A DNA stretch of 13,270 nucleotides from Chloroflexota bacterium (GTDB lineage: Bacteria; Chloroflexota; Limnocylindria; Limnocylindrales; CSP1-4), in NCBI GenBank assembly GCA_013696945.1, contig JACCXQ010000116.1:1-13270 (forward strand), in the 5' to 3' direction. The notes beneath the pieces are model-generated. The model made no database searches and was not told where the DNA came from. It worked only from the letters and a program-made list of their open reading frames with translations. Shown piece after piece: positions 1-6,621 of the stretch. The translations under genes were made by a program, and so were the position numbers. How positions within the stretch are numbered: position 1 is the first letter of the stretch; the number at the start of each line of letters is the position of its first letter.

Positions 1-962
1 CCGATGGCGTAGAGGTGCGGCTCGGCGGTTCGCATCCGGTGGTCGACCAGGACCATCCCCTTCTCGACCTTGGCGCGGGTGTTCTCCAGTCCCACCCCGT
101 CGGTGTTGGCGGCGCGGCCGGTGGCGACGAGCATCTGGTCGGCGCGCAGCTCCTGTGGCTTCTCACCCTCTTTCCCGACCATGACGCAGACGCCGCGCTC
201 GTCGGACGTGACAGAGGCCGGGTCGAACCGGGCGTTGGTCATCACCTTGATGCCGCGCTTGGAGAATGACCGCTCGAGCTCCTTCGAGACATCGGCATCC
301 TCCAGCGGCACGATCGCCGGCAGGTACTCGAGGACCGTCACTTCCACGCCCATGTCCCGATAGAAGCTGGCGAACTCGACGCCGACGGCACCGGCCCCGA
401 CGATGATCAGGCTCTTCGGCAGGGTCTCGCTGCGGAGGACGTCGTCGCTCGTGACGATGCGCTCGCCGTCCGGCGTCAGGCCGGGCAGACTCTTGACGCG
501 GCTGCCCGTGGCCACGATGACATCCGTGCCCTCCAGGACGATGTCGCCGGCCGGCGCGCCTTCGTCGTCCAGCTTGGCGACCTTGACCTTCTTGGCCGAC
601 TGGAGCGTGCCGCGGCCGCGGATGAACTCGACCTTGTTCTTCTTGACCAGGCTCATCAACCCCTTGGTCAGGCGATCGACGACCTGCTGGCGGCGCGCCG
701 CGATCGTCGCGAACTCGATCCGCGGATCCGTCAGCGCGATGCCGAAGTCAGCGGCGTGCCTGATCTTGTCGTACAGATCGGCCGACTCGAGCATGGCCTT
801 GGTCGGGATGCACCCGGTGTGCAGGCAGGTCCCGCCGATCTTGACCTCGTCGACAAGCGCGACCTTGAGCCCCAGCTGACCCGCGCGGAACGCCGCCGAA
901 TAGCCGCCGGTGCCCGCGCCAAGGACGACGAGGTCGAAGCTGTTGGAGGAACCGACGGCCAC
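1..962 (-). CDS. lpdA: Dihydrolipoyl dehydrogenase (E3), 3' end beyond the window
   Basis: This is the FAD-dependent E3 subunit, which reoxidises the dihydrolipoyl groups of 2-oxo acid dehydrogenase complexes (or the glycine cleavage system) and passes electrons to NAD+. About 320 residues are visible of a usual 460-470; the rest lies left of base 1. The N-terminus has the FAD-binding dinucleotide fold (DLVVLGAGTGGYSAA). The redox-active disulfide motif GGTCLHTGC follows, with Cys46 and Cys51, then IPTKAML. A second Rossmann motif, VGAGAVGVEF with GAGAVG at residues 189-194, is the NAD site. The visible end reads AEPHLYAIG, just before the expected second FAD-contacting Asp. I chose the GTG at 962-960, which leaves five residues before the fold. 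No good Shine-Dalgarno precedes it, and a tiny ORF ends 2 nt upstream. The gene is divergent from plsY. Family assignment is secure; which complex it serves cannot be told from this window. Confidence 0.95.
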   Translation of the reverse strand, partial: MAVGSSNSFDLVVLGAGTGGYSAAFRAGQLGLKVALVDEVKIGGTCLHTGCIPTKAMLESADLYDKIRHAADFGIALTDPRIEFATIAARRQQVVDRLTKGLMSLVKKNKVEFIRGRGTLQSAKKVKVAKLDDEGAPAGDIVLEGTDVIVATGSRVKSLPGLTPDGERIVTSDDVLRSETLPKSLIIVGAGAVGVEFASFYRDMGVEVTVLEYLPAIVPLEDADVSKELERSFSKRGIKVMTNARFDPASVTSDERGVCVMVGKEGEKPQELRADQMLVATGRAANTDGVGLENTRAKVEKGMVLVDHRMRTAEPHLYAI

Positions 963-964
963 GC

Positions 965-991
965 TCAGGCAGCCATCGTCGGGGAGGTCAC
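965..991 (-). promoter_or_regulatory. Possible leaderless 8-codon upstream ORF before lpd
   Basis: A GTG at 991-989 lies 6 nt after a TACCAT box and opens an 8-codon frame (MTSPTMAA) that stops with TGA at 967-965. The lpd GTG starts only 2 nt later, in another frame. If the promoter is right, ribosomes loading on the leaderless transcript would translate this mini-ORF and could reinitiate at lpd. What is seen is the spacing and the adjacent stop and start; a regulatory role is inference. Confidence 0.3.
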
Positions 992-997
992 GCCGGG

Positions 998-1003
998 ATG
1001 GTA
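998..1003 (-). promoter_or_regulatory. Putative -10 element of lpd
   Basis: Read on the minus strand this is TACCAT, matching the TANNNT pattern seen before several other genes here. It puts transcription start near 991-996, essentially on the GTG of the mini-ORF. There is no recognisable -35 hexamer. It lies back to back with the plsY -10 element 40 bp away, so the two genes probably share one divergent promoter region. Confidence 0.4.
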
Positions 1004-1042
1004 CCAAGGTCGAGTGCGGCGACCGCGGCCCGGGAGCGTCCG

Positions 1043-1048
1043 TATACT
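1043..1048 (+). promoter_or_regulatory. Putative -10 element of plsY
   Basis: TATACT is the best -10 match in the window. It ends 9 nt before the plsY ATG, so the transcript would start at or within a few bases of the start codon. No Shine-Dalgarno fits in that space, which is consistent with leaderless translation. No clear -35 is visible. Confidence 0.5.
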
Positions 1049-1057
1049 CCGCGCCGA

Positions 1058-1687
1058 ATGGATCCGCGACTGATCCAGGGTGCCGTCCTAATGGTCGTCG
1101 GTTACCTCAGCGGGTCGCTGCCGATGGGCGTCATCGTGGCTCGCCTGAGCGGTGGACGCGACCCCCGGACGGTCGGCAGCGGGCGGACCGGCGGGACGAA
1201 CGCGCTGCGCGCGATGGGTCCGGGGCGCGGCCTGGCCGTCGGCGTGCTCGACATCGCCAAGGGCGCCGTGCCGGTCCTCGTCGCGAAACTCGTCGGTGCC
1301 GACGACCTGGTCCAGGCCCTCGTGGGGATCGCCACGGTCCTGGGAGCGGCTCGCTCGGTCTTCCTCCGCTTCCACGGCGGTCGGGGTGTGGCGACCGCCA
1401 TCGGCGCCATGGCTGTCATCCAGCCCCTCGTCGTGATCCTCAGCGCGCCGGTCTTCTTCGGCGTCATCTGGCTGAGCCGATACGTGTCGCTCGGGTCGCT
1501 AGTGGGGTCGGCCGCCGCAGCCGGGGTCCTGGCGCTGATGGTCGTCGCTGGCTTCAACCCGCCCGTCGTGATGGTCTACGGCATCGGTGCGGTCGTGCTC
1601 ATCTGGATCGCCCACGCCGACAACATCGACCGGCTCCTTCACGGCCAGGAGCGGAAGTTCGACTTCTTCGACCGCCACGCGGCCTAG
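1058..1687 (+). CDS. plsY: Acyl-phosphate:glycerol-3-phosphate acyltransferase PlsY
   Basis: PlsY is an integral membrane enzyme that transfers an acyl group from acyl-phosphate to the sn-1 position of glycerol-3-phosphate, the first step of phospholipid synthesis. The 209-residue protein has the family's usual length and a multi-pass hydrophobic pattern. Signature loops are present in order: YLSGSLPMGVIVARL at residues 16-30, GSGRTGGTNALRAMG at 40-54, FHGGRGVATAIG at 105-116, and a C-terminal HADNIDRLLHGQERKF. Two positions differ from the textbook enzymes. GSGNxGATN is here GSGRTGGTN, and the usual GHxxPVF before the FxGGKG loop reads GAARSVF, so that His is missing. I chose the ATG at 1058 because a -10 box at 1043-1048 excludes the upstream GTG at 998. 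It converges with a small membrane protein gene, sharing a CTAG stop palindrome. Confidence 0.93.
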   Translation: MDPRLIQGAVLMVVGYLSGSLPMGVIVARLSGGRDPRTVGSGRTGGTNALRAMGPGRGLAVGVLDIAKGAVPVLVAKLVGADDLVQALVGIATVLGAARSVFLRFHGGRGVATAIGAMAVIQPLVVILSAPVFFGVIWLSRYVSLGSLVGSAAAAGVLALMVVAGFNPPVVMVYGIGAVVLIWIAHADNIDRLLHGQERKFDFFDRHAA

Positions 1688-1872
1688 CGACGCAGAGCAC
1701 GCAGCAGCACGAAGGTGGTGCCTGCGAGCAACACGATGACGAGGACCGGCGCGCCGGCGAGCATCGCGTCGAGGCCGGGGATCGACGCGCTGAGCACATT
1801 CGCAGCCAGCACGGCCACTACAACAGCTGCCATCACGGCCAGCACATCGCGATCGCGGACCCGTGACGTCAC
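1684..1872 (-). CDS. Small two-helix membrane protein, coupled to nnrE
   Basis: This 62-residue protein is not recognised as a named family. It has a short basic N-terminus, a first hydrophobic helix at about residues 10-31, a turn with Pro, a second helix at about 39-58, and an Arg-rich end (LLRALRR). That pattern suggests a small inner-membrane protein with both ends in the cytoplasm. Its GTG start overlaps the TGA of the epimerase gene by 4 nt (GTGA at 1872-1869), a layout typical of translational coupling, which is the main reason to believe it is real. Its TAG stop is the complement of the plsY TAG within one CTAG. Function is unknown; co-expression with NAD(P)HX repair is the only clue. 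Confidence 0.65.
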   Translation of the reverse strand: MTSRVRDRDVLAVMAAVVVAVLAANVLSASIPGLDAMLAGAPVLVIVLLAGTTFVLLRALRR

Positions 1873-2654
1873 GCCGGGTCCGCGGCTGACGGGATCCCGA
1901 TGGGCGCCACGAGCACGCGGCCGGCGAGCGCCCCACCGACGCGCGTGCGGAGGCCCTGCTTCGGGCGATGGAACGTGACGGTGACGTCGGCACGGACCAC
2001 CGGGTCGGACGGGACGCCGCTCGTGAGGTCCACGACGGTCGGCGTGTCGACCGACAGGATCGGTACCGCTGCCTCACGGGCACGGAGCGTCAGGTCGACC
2101 GCCGTGCGGATCGGCTCGCGGAGCGTGCCGCGCACGCCCGTGCCGAGGAGCGCATCGATCAGGAGTGCCGCGCGCTCCACACCTGCCATCACGATCCGCA
2201 CGTCGCGCACCGTCGCGGCATGCATCCTCTCCACGCGGGTCATCCCGGCGAGCCGCTCCCAGTCCCGCGCGGCGTCGCCGGCGGTGGGCCGCTGGCCGGA
2301 CGCGACGAGCACCGCCAGGACGCGCGACTCGCCGTCGGCGAGGTGCCGCGCCGCCACCCATCCGTCGCCGCCGTTGTTCCCCGGCCCGCCGAGGACGAGG
2401 ATCGGGCCATCGGAGCGGTCCGTGGAGCGAAGGAGCGCTCGCGCGACGGCGGCGACCGCGCTGCCGGCTTCCTCCATCAGCCGATCGCCACTCACGCCCA
2501 GCCGCTGCGCTCGCGCGTCCGCGCCGCGCATCTGCTCCCCCGACATCGGCGCGCGGCGACCGTAAGGAGCCCAGTGCGCCTCGAGCGCGTCCAGGTCCAG
2601 CTCCGGATCCCGAAGGACGGGGTCCCTCGTCGGCAGCAGCTCGTCGGTGTCCAT
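1869..2654 (-). CDS. nnrE: NAD(P)H-hydrate epimerase (YjeF N-terminal domain)
   Basis: The family interconverts R and S forms of damaged, hydrated NAD(P)H (NAD(P)HX) so that the S-specific dehydratase can restore the cofactor. This 261-residue protein contains the YjeF_N Rossmann-like domain: LGGPGNNGGDG at residues 88-98, LIDALLGTGVRG at 155-166, SVDTPTVVDLTSG at 191-203 and ADVTVTFHRPKQG near 212-224. The usual SVDIPSG element reads SVDTPTV, so the Ser-Gly pair is changed. About 36 acidic and proline-containing residues precede the domain. It is a stand-alone epimerase: the ADP-dependent dehydratase domain often fused behind it is absent, and no dehydratase gene is in view. The ATG at 2654 lies 9 nt after a TAGGCT box. 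The gene is followed, with a 4-nt overlap, by a small membrane protein. Confidence 0.88.
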   Translation of the reverse strand: MDTDELLPTRDPVLRDPELDLDALEAHWAPYGRRAPMSGEQMRGADARAQRLGVSGDRLMEEAGSAVAAVARALLRSTDRSDGPILVLGGPGNNGGDGWVAARHLADGESRVLAVLVASGQRPTAGDAARDWERLAGMTRVERMHAATVRDVRIVMAGVERAALLIDALLGTGVRGTLREPIRTAVDLTLRAREAAVPILSVDTPTVVDLTSGVPSDPVVRADVTVTFHRPKQGLRTRVGGALAGRVLVAPIGIPSAADPA

Positions 2655-2663
2655 GATGGCACC

Positions 2664-2669
2664 AGCCTA
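2664..2669 (-). promoter_or_regulatory. Putative -10 element of nnrE
   Basis: The minus strand reads TAGGCT, ending 9 nt before the ATG, the same spacing as at plsY. The implied transcript has almost no leader. No -35 or Shine-Dalgarno is evident. Confidence 0.4.
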
Positions 2670-2724
2670 GCGGCGCCTCGCGCCGGCGGCGTCATGGGAA
2701 GAGCCGGATCCGGCGGCACGGGCG

Positions 2725-2730
2725 TACGAT
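2725..2730 (+). promoter_or_regulatory. Putative -10 element of the DCC-family gene
   Basis: TACGAT ends 6 nt before the ATG at 2737, the spacing expected if transcription starts on the first base of the start codon. There is no room for a ribosome binding site. It lies 55 bp from the divergent nnrE -10 element. Confidence 0.5.
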
Positions 2731-2736
2731 TCGCGC

Positions 2737-3171
2737 ATGACGTCGACCGCGGTGCCGCTGACCGTCCTCTTCGACCGCGACTGTGGTTTCTGCAACTGGA
2801 CCGTGCGCCAGCTTCGTTCGCTCGATCGGTACGGGCAGCTGCGCTACGTCCCGCTCCAGTCGGCGGGGACCCAGACCGACCGACCCGAGTTGGCCGAGGT
2901 CTGTGCGCGGCATCCGCTGACGGACGCGGTCCACGTCGTCTCGGCTGACGGGACGGTCCGCTCGCGCGGCCGCGCGATGCTCGCGATCCTGGACGTGCTG
3001 CCCGGAGGCTGGCTGCTACGGCCGTGGGCGAAGATCCCCGGGGTCGGGTCGGTCGCCGATGCGCTCTACGACCGGATCGCCATGCGGCGAGGGTCGCTCG
3101 GCCGGCTCGTGGACGCGGACCGCGGCGGCTCGGCGTGCGTCATCGACCCGGACGCAGCGACCGCGCTCTGA
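2737..3171 (+). CDS. DCC-family thiol-disulfide oxidoreductase-like protein (DUF393)
   Basis: The 144-residue protein belongs to the DCC (DUF393) family, small proteins predicted to have a thioredoxin-like fold and a redox CxxC pair. The motif is near the N-terminus: FDRDCGFCNW, with Asp15, Cys16 and Cys19. Further family-like elements are YVPLQS, a central SADGTVRSRGRAML and the C-terminal DALYDRIAMRR. There is no signal peptide, so it is probably cytoplasmic. The exact substrate of this family is not established. The gene has a leaderless-type promoter. Its 3' end overlaps, or directly abuts, the following glycosyltransferase frame, so the two are likely cotranscribed. Confidence 0.85.
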   Translation: MTSTAVPLTVLFDRDCGFCNWTVRQLRSLDRYGQLRYVPLQSAGTQTDRPELAEVCARHPLTDAVHVVSADGTVRSRGRAMLAILDVLPGGWLLRPWAKIPGVGSVADALYDRIAMRRGSLGRLVDADRGGSACVIDPDAATAL

Positions 3172-4238
3172 CGAGCCCCCGGCTGGACCGGCTGCTCCGG
3201 ATCGGGCAGGTCGCGCCGCCCGCCGAGCGTGTCCCGCCGCTCGGCTATGGCGGCACCGAGCGCGTCATCGACGAGCTTGCGCGCGAGCTCGCCCGCAGAG
3301 GGCATGACGTGGTGCTCTTCGCGAGCGGCGACTCGGAGGCTCCCGGCCGTCACGTCGCGACCATCCCCGTGTCGTTGCGTGCCGCGGACGTGGGAGGCGA
3401 CACGAGCCCGTGGACCACAGTGACGCAGCTGATCGCACTCCGCCACCAGCACGAGCTCGACATACTCCACGGTCATCTCGACTTCCACAACCTTGTGCTC
3501 GCCCGGGCGGCCGAGGTCCCGTTCGTGGGCACCTTCCACAGCCGGCTCGACCGGCCGTTCGCAGACGCCGCGCTCGAGGATCCGCCCGCCGGCCTGGTCG
3601 CCATCAGCCGCGCGCAGGCGGGACAGCATCCCGAGGTTCCGTGGGCCGGCGTCGTCCATAACGGCCTATCGCTCAAGCAGATGCCGTTCGGTCGCGACCG
3701 CGACGATTCGCTCTGTTTCGTCGGGCGCATCACTCCGGAGAAGGGCGTCATCGAGGCGATCGAGATCGCGCGCACCACAGGGCGCCCGCTGAGGATCGCG
3801 GCGAAGGTCCCCTACCTGCCCTGGGAACGTCAGTATCACGACGAGGTCTTCGTGCCGGCGTTGGCCGGCGCGGACGTGGAGATGCTCGGGGAGCTGGGAC
3901 CGGTGGAGCGCGACGCGCTACTCGCGTCGAGCCACGCGACCTTGATGCCGGGAGAATGGCCAGAGCCGTTCGGGCTCACGGCGATCGAGTCGCTGGCGTG
4001 CGGGACGCCGGTCATCTGCCGGCCCGTCGGCGCGTTGCCGGAGATCGTGCGCGACGGTGTCGACGGCTTCACCGCGCCCGACGTCGCCGGCATGGCCGCT
4101 GCGGTCGAGCGAGTCGGTGTCCTGGATCGCTCGAAGATCCGGACGTCGGTGGTCGAACGCTTCTCGGCCGAGCGGATGGCCGACGGCTATGAAGAGGTCT
4201 ACGCGAGGATGCTCAGCGGCGCTGTCACGCGCACCTGA
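3135..4238 (+). CDS. Family 4 glycosyltransferase (GT-B fold)
   Basis: A retaining glycosyltransferase of the GT4 type, expected to transfer a sugar from a nucleotide-sugar donor to a lipid, glycan or small-molecule acceptor. The N-terminal half starts LRIGQVAPPAERVPPLGYGG followed by TERVIDELARELARRGHDV, which matches the acceptor-side Rossmann domain of this group. The donor half has FVGRITPEKG and then the E-x7-E motif EPFGLTAIE, with Glu277 and Glu285 counted from the GTG start, followed by SLACGTPVI and PEIVRDGVDGF. The start is uncertain. There is no ATG near the conserved N-terminus. The GTG at 3135 gives 367 residues and a 37-nt overlap with the DCC gene, while a CTG at 3168 would give a 4-nt CTGA overlap and 356 residues. 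Acceptor and donor cannot be read from the sequence. It converges on the ABC permease with 8 nt between stops. Confidence 0.85.
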   Translation: MRHRPGRSDRALTSPRLDRLLRIGQVAPPAERVPPLGYGGTERVIDELARELARRGHDVVLFASGDSEAPGRHVATIPVSLRAADVGGDTSPWTTVTQLIALRHQHELDILHGHLDFHNLVLARAAEVPFVGTFHSRLDRPFADAALEDPPAGLVAISRAQAGQHPEVPWAGVVHNGLSLKQMPFGRDRDDSLCFVGRITPEKGVIEAIEIARTTGRPLRIAAKVPYLPWERQYHDEVFVPALAGADVEMLGELGPVERDALLASSHATLMPGEWPEPFGLTAIESLACGTPVICRPVGALPEIVRDGVDGFTAPDVAGMAAAVERVGVLDRSKIRTSVVERFSAERMADGYEEVYARMLSGAVTRT

Positions 4239-4246
4239 CGCAGCAC

Positions 4247-5461
4247 TCAGCCGCGGACGCTTTGATGGAGCTGGCGCCGGAGCAGCAGTGCCGTGAGGAT
4301 GAAGAGGATCAGTCCCTCGACGCCTAGGACCGCGATCTGCCACACGTCGCCGATCTCGCCGCGCAGCATGACGTTCTGGAGGAGCGTGATCCCGTGCGTC
4401 ACGGGCAGGACGTAGGAGAGCACCTGCACGGGGACGCGGAAGTCCTGGACCGGCAGCACGATGCCACTGAAGAAGACCGAGGCGAGCAGTACGAGCAGCG
4501 CGAGCTGGACCGCCTGGCGCTCCGAATCGGCGATGACCGAGATCAGCAGGCCGAGACCGAGAGAGGCGAATACGACGAGGGCCAGGATGGCTGCCAGTGC
4601 CAGTGGCGACCCCAGCATCGGCGTCCCCAGGCCGTAGACGACGAGCAGGACGATGGCCGTCGCGATGATCGCGCTGATGACCGCGAAACCGATGTACTTG
4701 CCTGCCAGCAGCTCCATCGATGTCGCGGGCGACACTCGAAAGAGCTCCATCGTCCCCGAGAGCCGCTCGCGGACGAGCGACAGTGCGCTCATCGTCACGG
4801 CCATGTGCTGGAGGATCAACGCCAGGATCGCCGGTGCGAAGAAGTGCACGATCGAAGGCGTCACCGGCGACTGGTTGACGGTGTTCGCCCTGGTCGGGGC
4901 GGCGATGACCTCCGGCGGGATCTGGGTGAGGTCGCCCTGCCCCTCGAGCTGCGCCAGCGCGTACGCCTCGCCTTCCTGCACGGCCCGCGTGATGATCTCC
5001 TTGTTCACCGCCTGCGAGAGGTTGTAGGCGAGCACGCGGTCGTATGTGTCGAGCGCCGGGTCGATCTCGTCGAAGGCAACGGTGATCTCCGCCTGGCGTC
5101 CCTCGCGGAGCGCCTGGGTCGCGTCAGCGGGGGCGATGACGACCAGATCGAGATCGCGGGCGTCAAGGCTGGCGAGCGCTTCATCGGCGCGATCCGCGAT
5201 TCCCACGATCCTCAGGGCCGGGCCCGACAGGTCCTGGTAGAACTGCGCGTCGCGGGGGAGGTCCAGCTCCGGAGGGATGACGAGGACGGTGGTCAGTGGC
5301 GCCCGCACGCCGGTGAAGCCGGCACCGAACAGAGCCATGAGAAGGAACGGCCCAAGGATCAGGCTCGCGAAGGCGGCCGGTCGCCGCGTCACCTGGAGGA
5401 GCTCCTTGCGAGCCTGGGAGAAGATGCGCGTCAGGCTCTTGGCGATCGTCAGGAGGATCAC
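4247..5461 (-). CDS. ABC-2 type transporter permease
   Basis: This is the membrane subunit of an ABC-2 exporter, working with the ATPase encoded just upstream. The 404 residues follow the plan of the long ABC-2 permeases (YhhJ/YbhR-like). A cytoplasmic amphipathic start contains RKELLQVTRRP, then TM1 at about residues 29-50, and a large extracytoplasmic domain from about 52 to 205. A C-terminal group of five membrane segments lies near 206-229, 254-278, 285-311, 317-337 and 375-395. Typical motifs are RERLSGTMELFRVSPATSME between TM2 and TM3 and VLPVTHG near residue 351. The GTG start at 5461 overlaps the ATPase TGA by 4 nt (GTGA), with an AGGATC-type weak ribosome site, so translation is probably coupled. 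The substrate is unknown; this family exports drugs, lipids or peptides. Confidence 0.9.
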   Translation of the reverse strand: MILLTIAKSLTRIFSQARKELLQVTRRPAAFASLILGPFLLMALFGAGFTGVRAPLTTVLVIPPELDLPRDAQFYQDLSGPALRIVGIADRADEALASLDARDLDLVVIAPADATQALREGRQAEITVAFDEIDPALDTYDRVLAYNLSQAVNKEIITRAVQEGEAYALAQLEGQGDLTQIPPEVIAAPTRANTVNQSPVTPSIVHFFAPAILALILQHMAVTMSALSLVRERLSGTMELFRVSPATSMELLAGKYIGFAVISAIIATAIVLLVVYGLGTPMLGSPLALAAILALVVFASLGLGLLISVIADSERQAVQLALLVLLASVFFSGIVLPVQDFRVPVQVLSYVLPVTHGITLLQNVMLRGEIGDVWQIAVLGVEGLILFILTALLLRRQLHQSVRG

Positions 5462-6621
5462 GCCCCGGCCCCGCTCGGCCCGAACTGCGCGCGATGCCGC
5501 TCGACGAGCAATGCGAAGACCTCGTCGAACGAGGGGCGGTACTCGCGGCTGGTCGTGACCTCGGCGCCGGCCCGCTCGAGTGCCTCGATGATGAGCGGAG
5601 TTGCGGCGCCGGCTTCATCCGCCACGAAGAGAAGATCGCGCGCGCCGCGCACTCGCACCTCGCTGACGCCGGGGATCCTTGGTAGACGCCGCAGATCGAC
5701 GGGTTCGGCTGTCTCGACCTCCAGCACGTCGCCACCGAGCGCCTTGCGACGCAGCTCGTCGGGAGTGGAGAGGGCGACGAGCCGGCCCTCGGAGATGAGC
5801 GCAACGGCGTCGCAATACTCCGCTTCGCCCACGTACTGGGTGGTGATGAGGAGCGTCCGACCCTCCTCCCGCAGGCGGCGCAGCTCCTGCCAGATCGACT
5901 GGCGAAGCAATGGGTCGATGCCCGCGGTCGGCTCGTCGAGGATGAGCAGCTGGGGGTCGTGGACCATGGCGCAGGCGAGCTCGAGCCGCCGCTGCATGCC
6001 GCCCGAGAGCTGCGATGCGCGGCGATCGCGGGCGTCCCATAGGTCGACCAGCTGCAGCACCTCCCGGACGCGCTTGTGCCGTCGACGCCAGAGCAACCCG
6101 AAGAGGGAGCCGATGACGTTGACATTCTCCCGCGCGGTGAGTTCCGGATAGAGGACGAAAAGCTGTGGCATGTAGCCGATGCGCTCGCGCGTCGCCCGGT
6201 GGAAGCGCTTCGGGTCGTCACCAAGGACGCGGACTTCGCCCGTGTCCGGATGCACGGCTCCGGTCAGCACGCGGATGGCCGTCGTCTTCCCCGCCCCGCT
6301 CGGCCCGATGATGCCGAGGATCGTCCCCGGAGCCACCGCCAGAGAGATGCTCTCGAGCGCCTGGACGGACCCGAACCTGACGCGCACGTCGCGCATCGCA
6401 ACTGCCATGCCCTCCATCGGGACGGGTGGAGGCGAGAACCGCGCGGCTCTGGCCGGGTCGGGCGGGATCGGCACGGGGGGCGGTGGGGTCCCTGGATACG
6501 GCGGCGCTCCCGACGGCGGCGCTCCCGCTGTCGGGCTGCCCGGCATCGGGGTGCCCGGTATCGGCCCTCCCGTGGGGCTGGGTCCGGGGGGCACTTTCTC
6601 TCGAGCGGATCCCGTCTGCAT
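5458..6621 (-). CDS. ABC exporter ATP-binding protein with Pro/Gly-rich N-terminal extension
   Basis: This is the nucleotide-binding subunit of the ABC-2 exporter. From the ATG at 6621 it has 387 residues. Walker A is GPSGAGKT at 106-113, the Q-loop Gln is 153 (GYMPQ), the signature LSGGMQ is at 205-210, and Walker B is LLILDEP with Asp229 and Glu230. The switch (H-loop) reads LLITTQYVGEAE, with Gln262 where His is usual. About 70 residues ahead of the ATPase domain are almost all Pro, Gly, Ala, Ser and Thr, which is unusual for this family. I prefer the ATG at 6621 to the one at 6660 because GAGGG sits 4 nt upstream of it. A start at 6417 or 6408 would remove the extension but leaves a poorly placed ribosome site. 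A small C-terminal domain (from about residue 288) resembles the regulatory tail of this subfamily. Confidence 0.9.
   Translation of the reverse strand: MQTGSAREKVPPGPSPTGGPIPGTPMPGSPTAGAPPSGAPPYPGTPPPPVPIPPDPARAARFSPPPVPMEGMAVAMRDVRVRFGSVQALESISLAVAPGTILGIIGPSGAGKTTAIRVLTGAVHPDTGEVRVLGDDPKRFHRATRERIGYMPQLFVLYPELTARENVNVIGSLFGLLWRRRHKRVREVLQLVDLWDARDRRASQLSGGMQRRLELACAMVHDPQLLILDEPTAGIDPLLRQSIWQELRRLREEGRTLLITTQYVGEAEYCDAVALISEGRLVALSTPDELRRKALGGDVLEVETAEPVDLRRLPRIPGVSEVRVRGARDLLFVADEAGAATPLIIEALERAGAEVTTSREYRPSFDEVFALLVERHRAQFGPSGAGA

Noticed and set aside
910..1866. A 318-codon plus-strand frame across plsY
   Set aside because: It lies over PlsY in another frame, is dominated by Arg, Gly and Pro, and has no domain; PlsY motifs are unambiguous in the other frame.
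3024..3134. Upstream ATG extension of the glycosyltransferase
   Set aside because: It would overlap the DCC gene by about 148 bases with Arg/Gly/Pro-rich sequence that is only the alternate frame of that gene.
4394..6151. A 585-codon open frame on the plus strand antisense to the ABC genes
   Set aside because: Its composition (Arg, Asp, Gln, His-rich, then Ser/Arg-rich) and lack of motifs mark it as the antisense shadow of the clearly coding ABC permease and ATPase.
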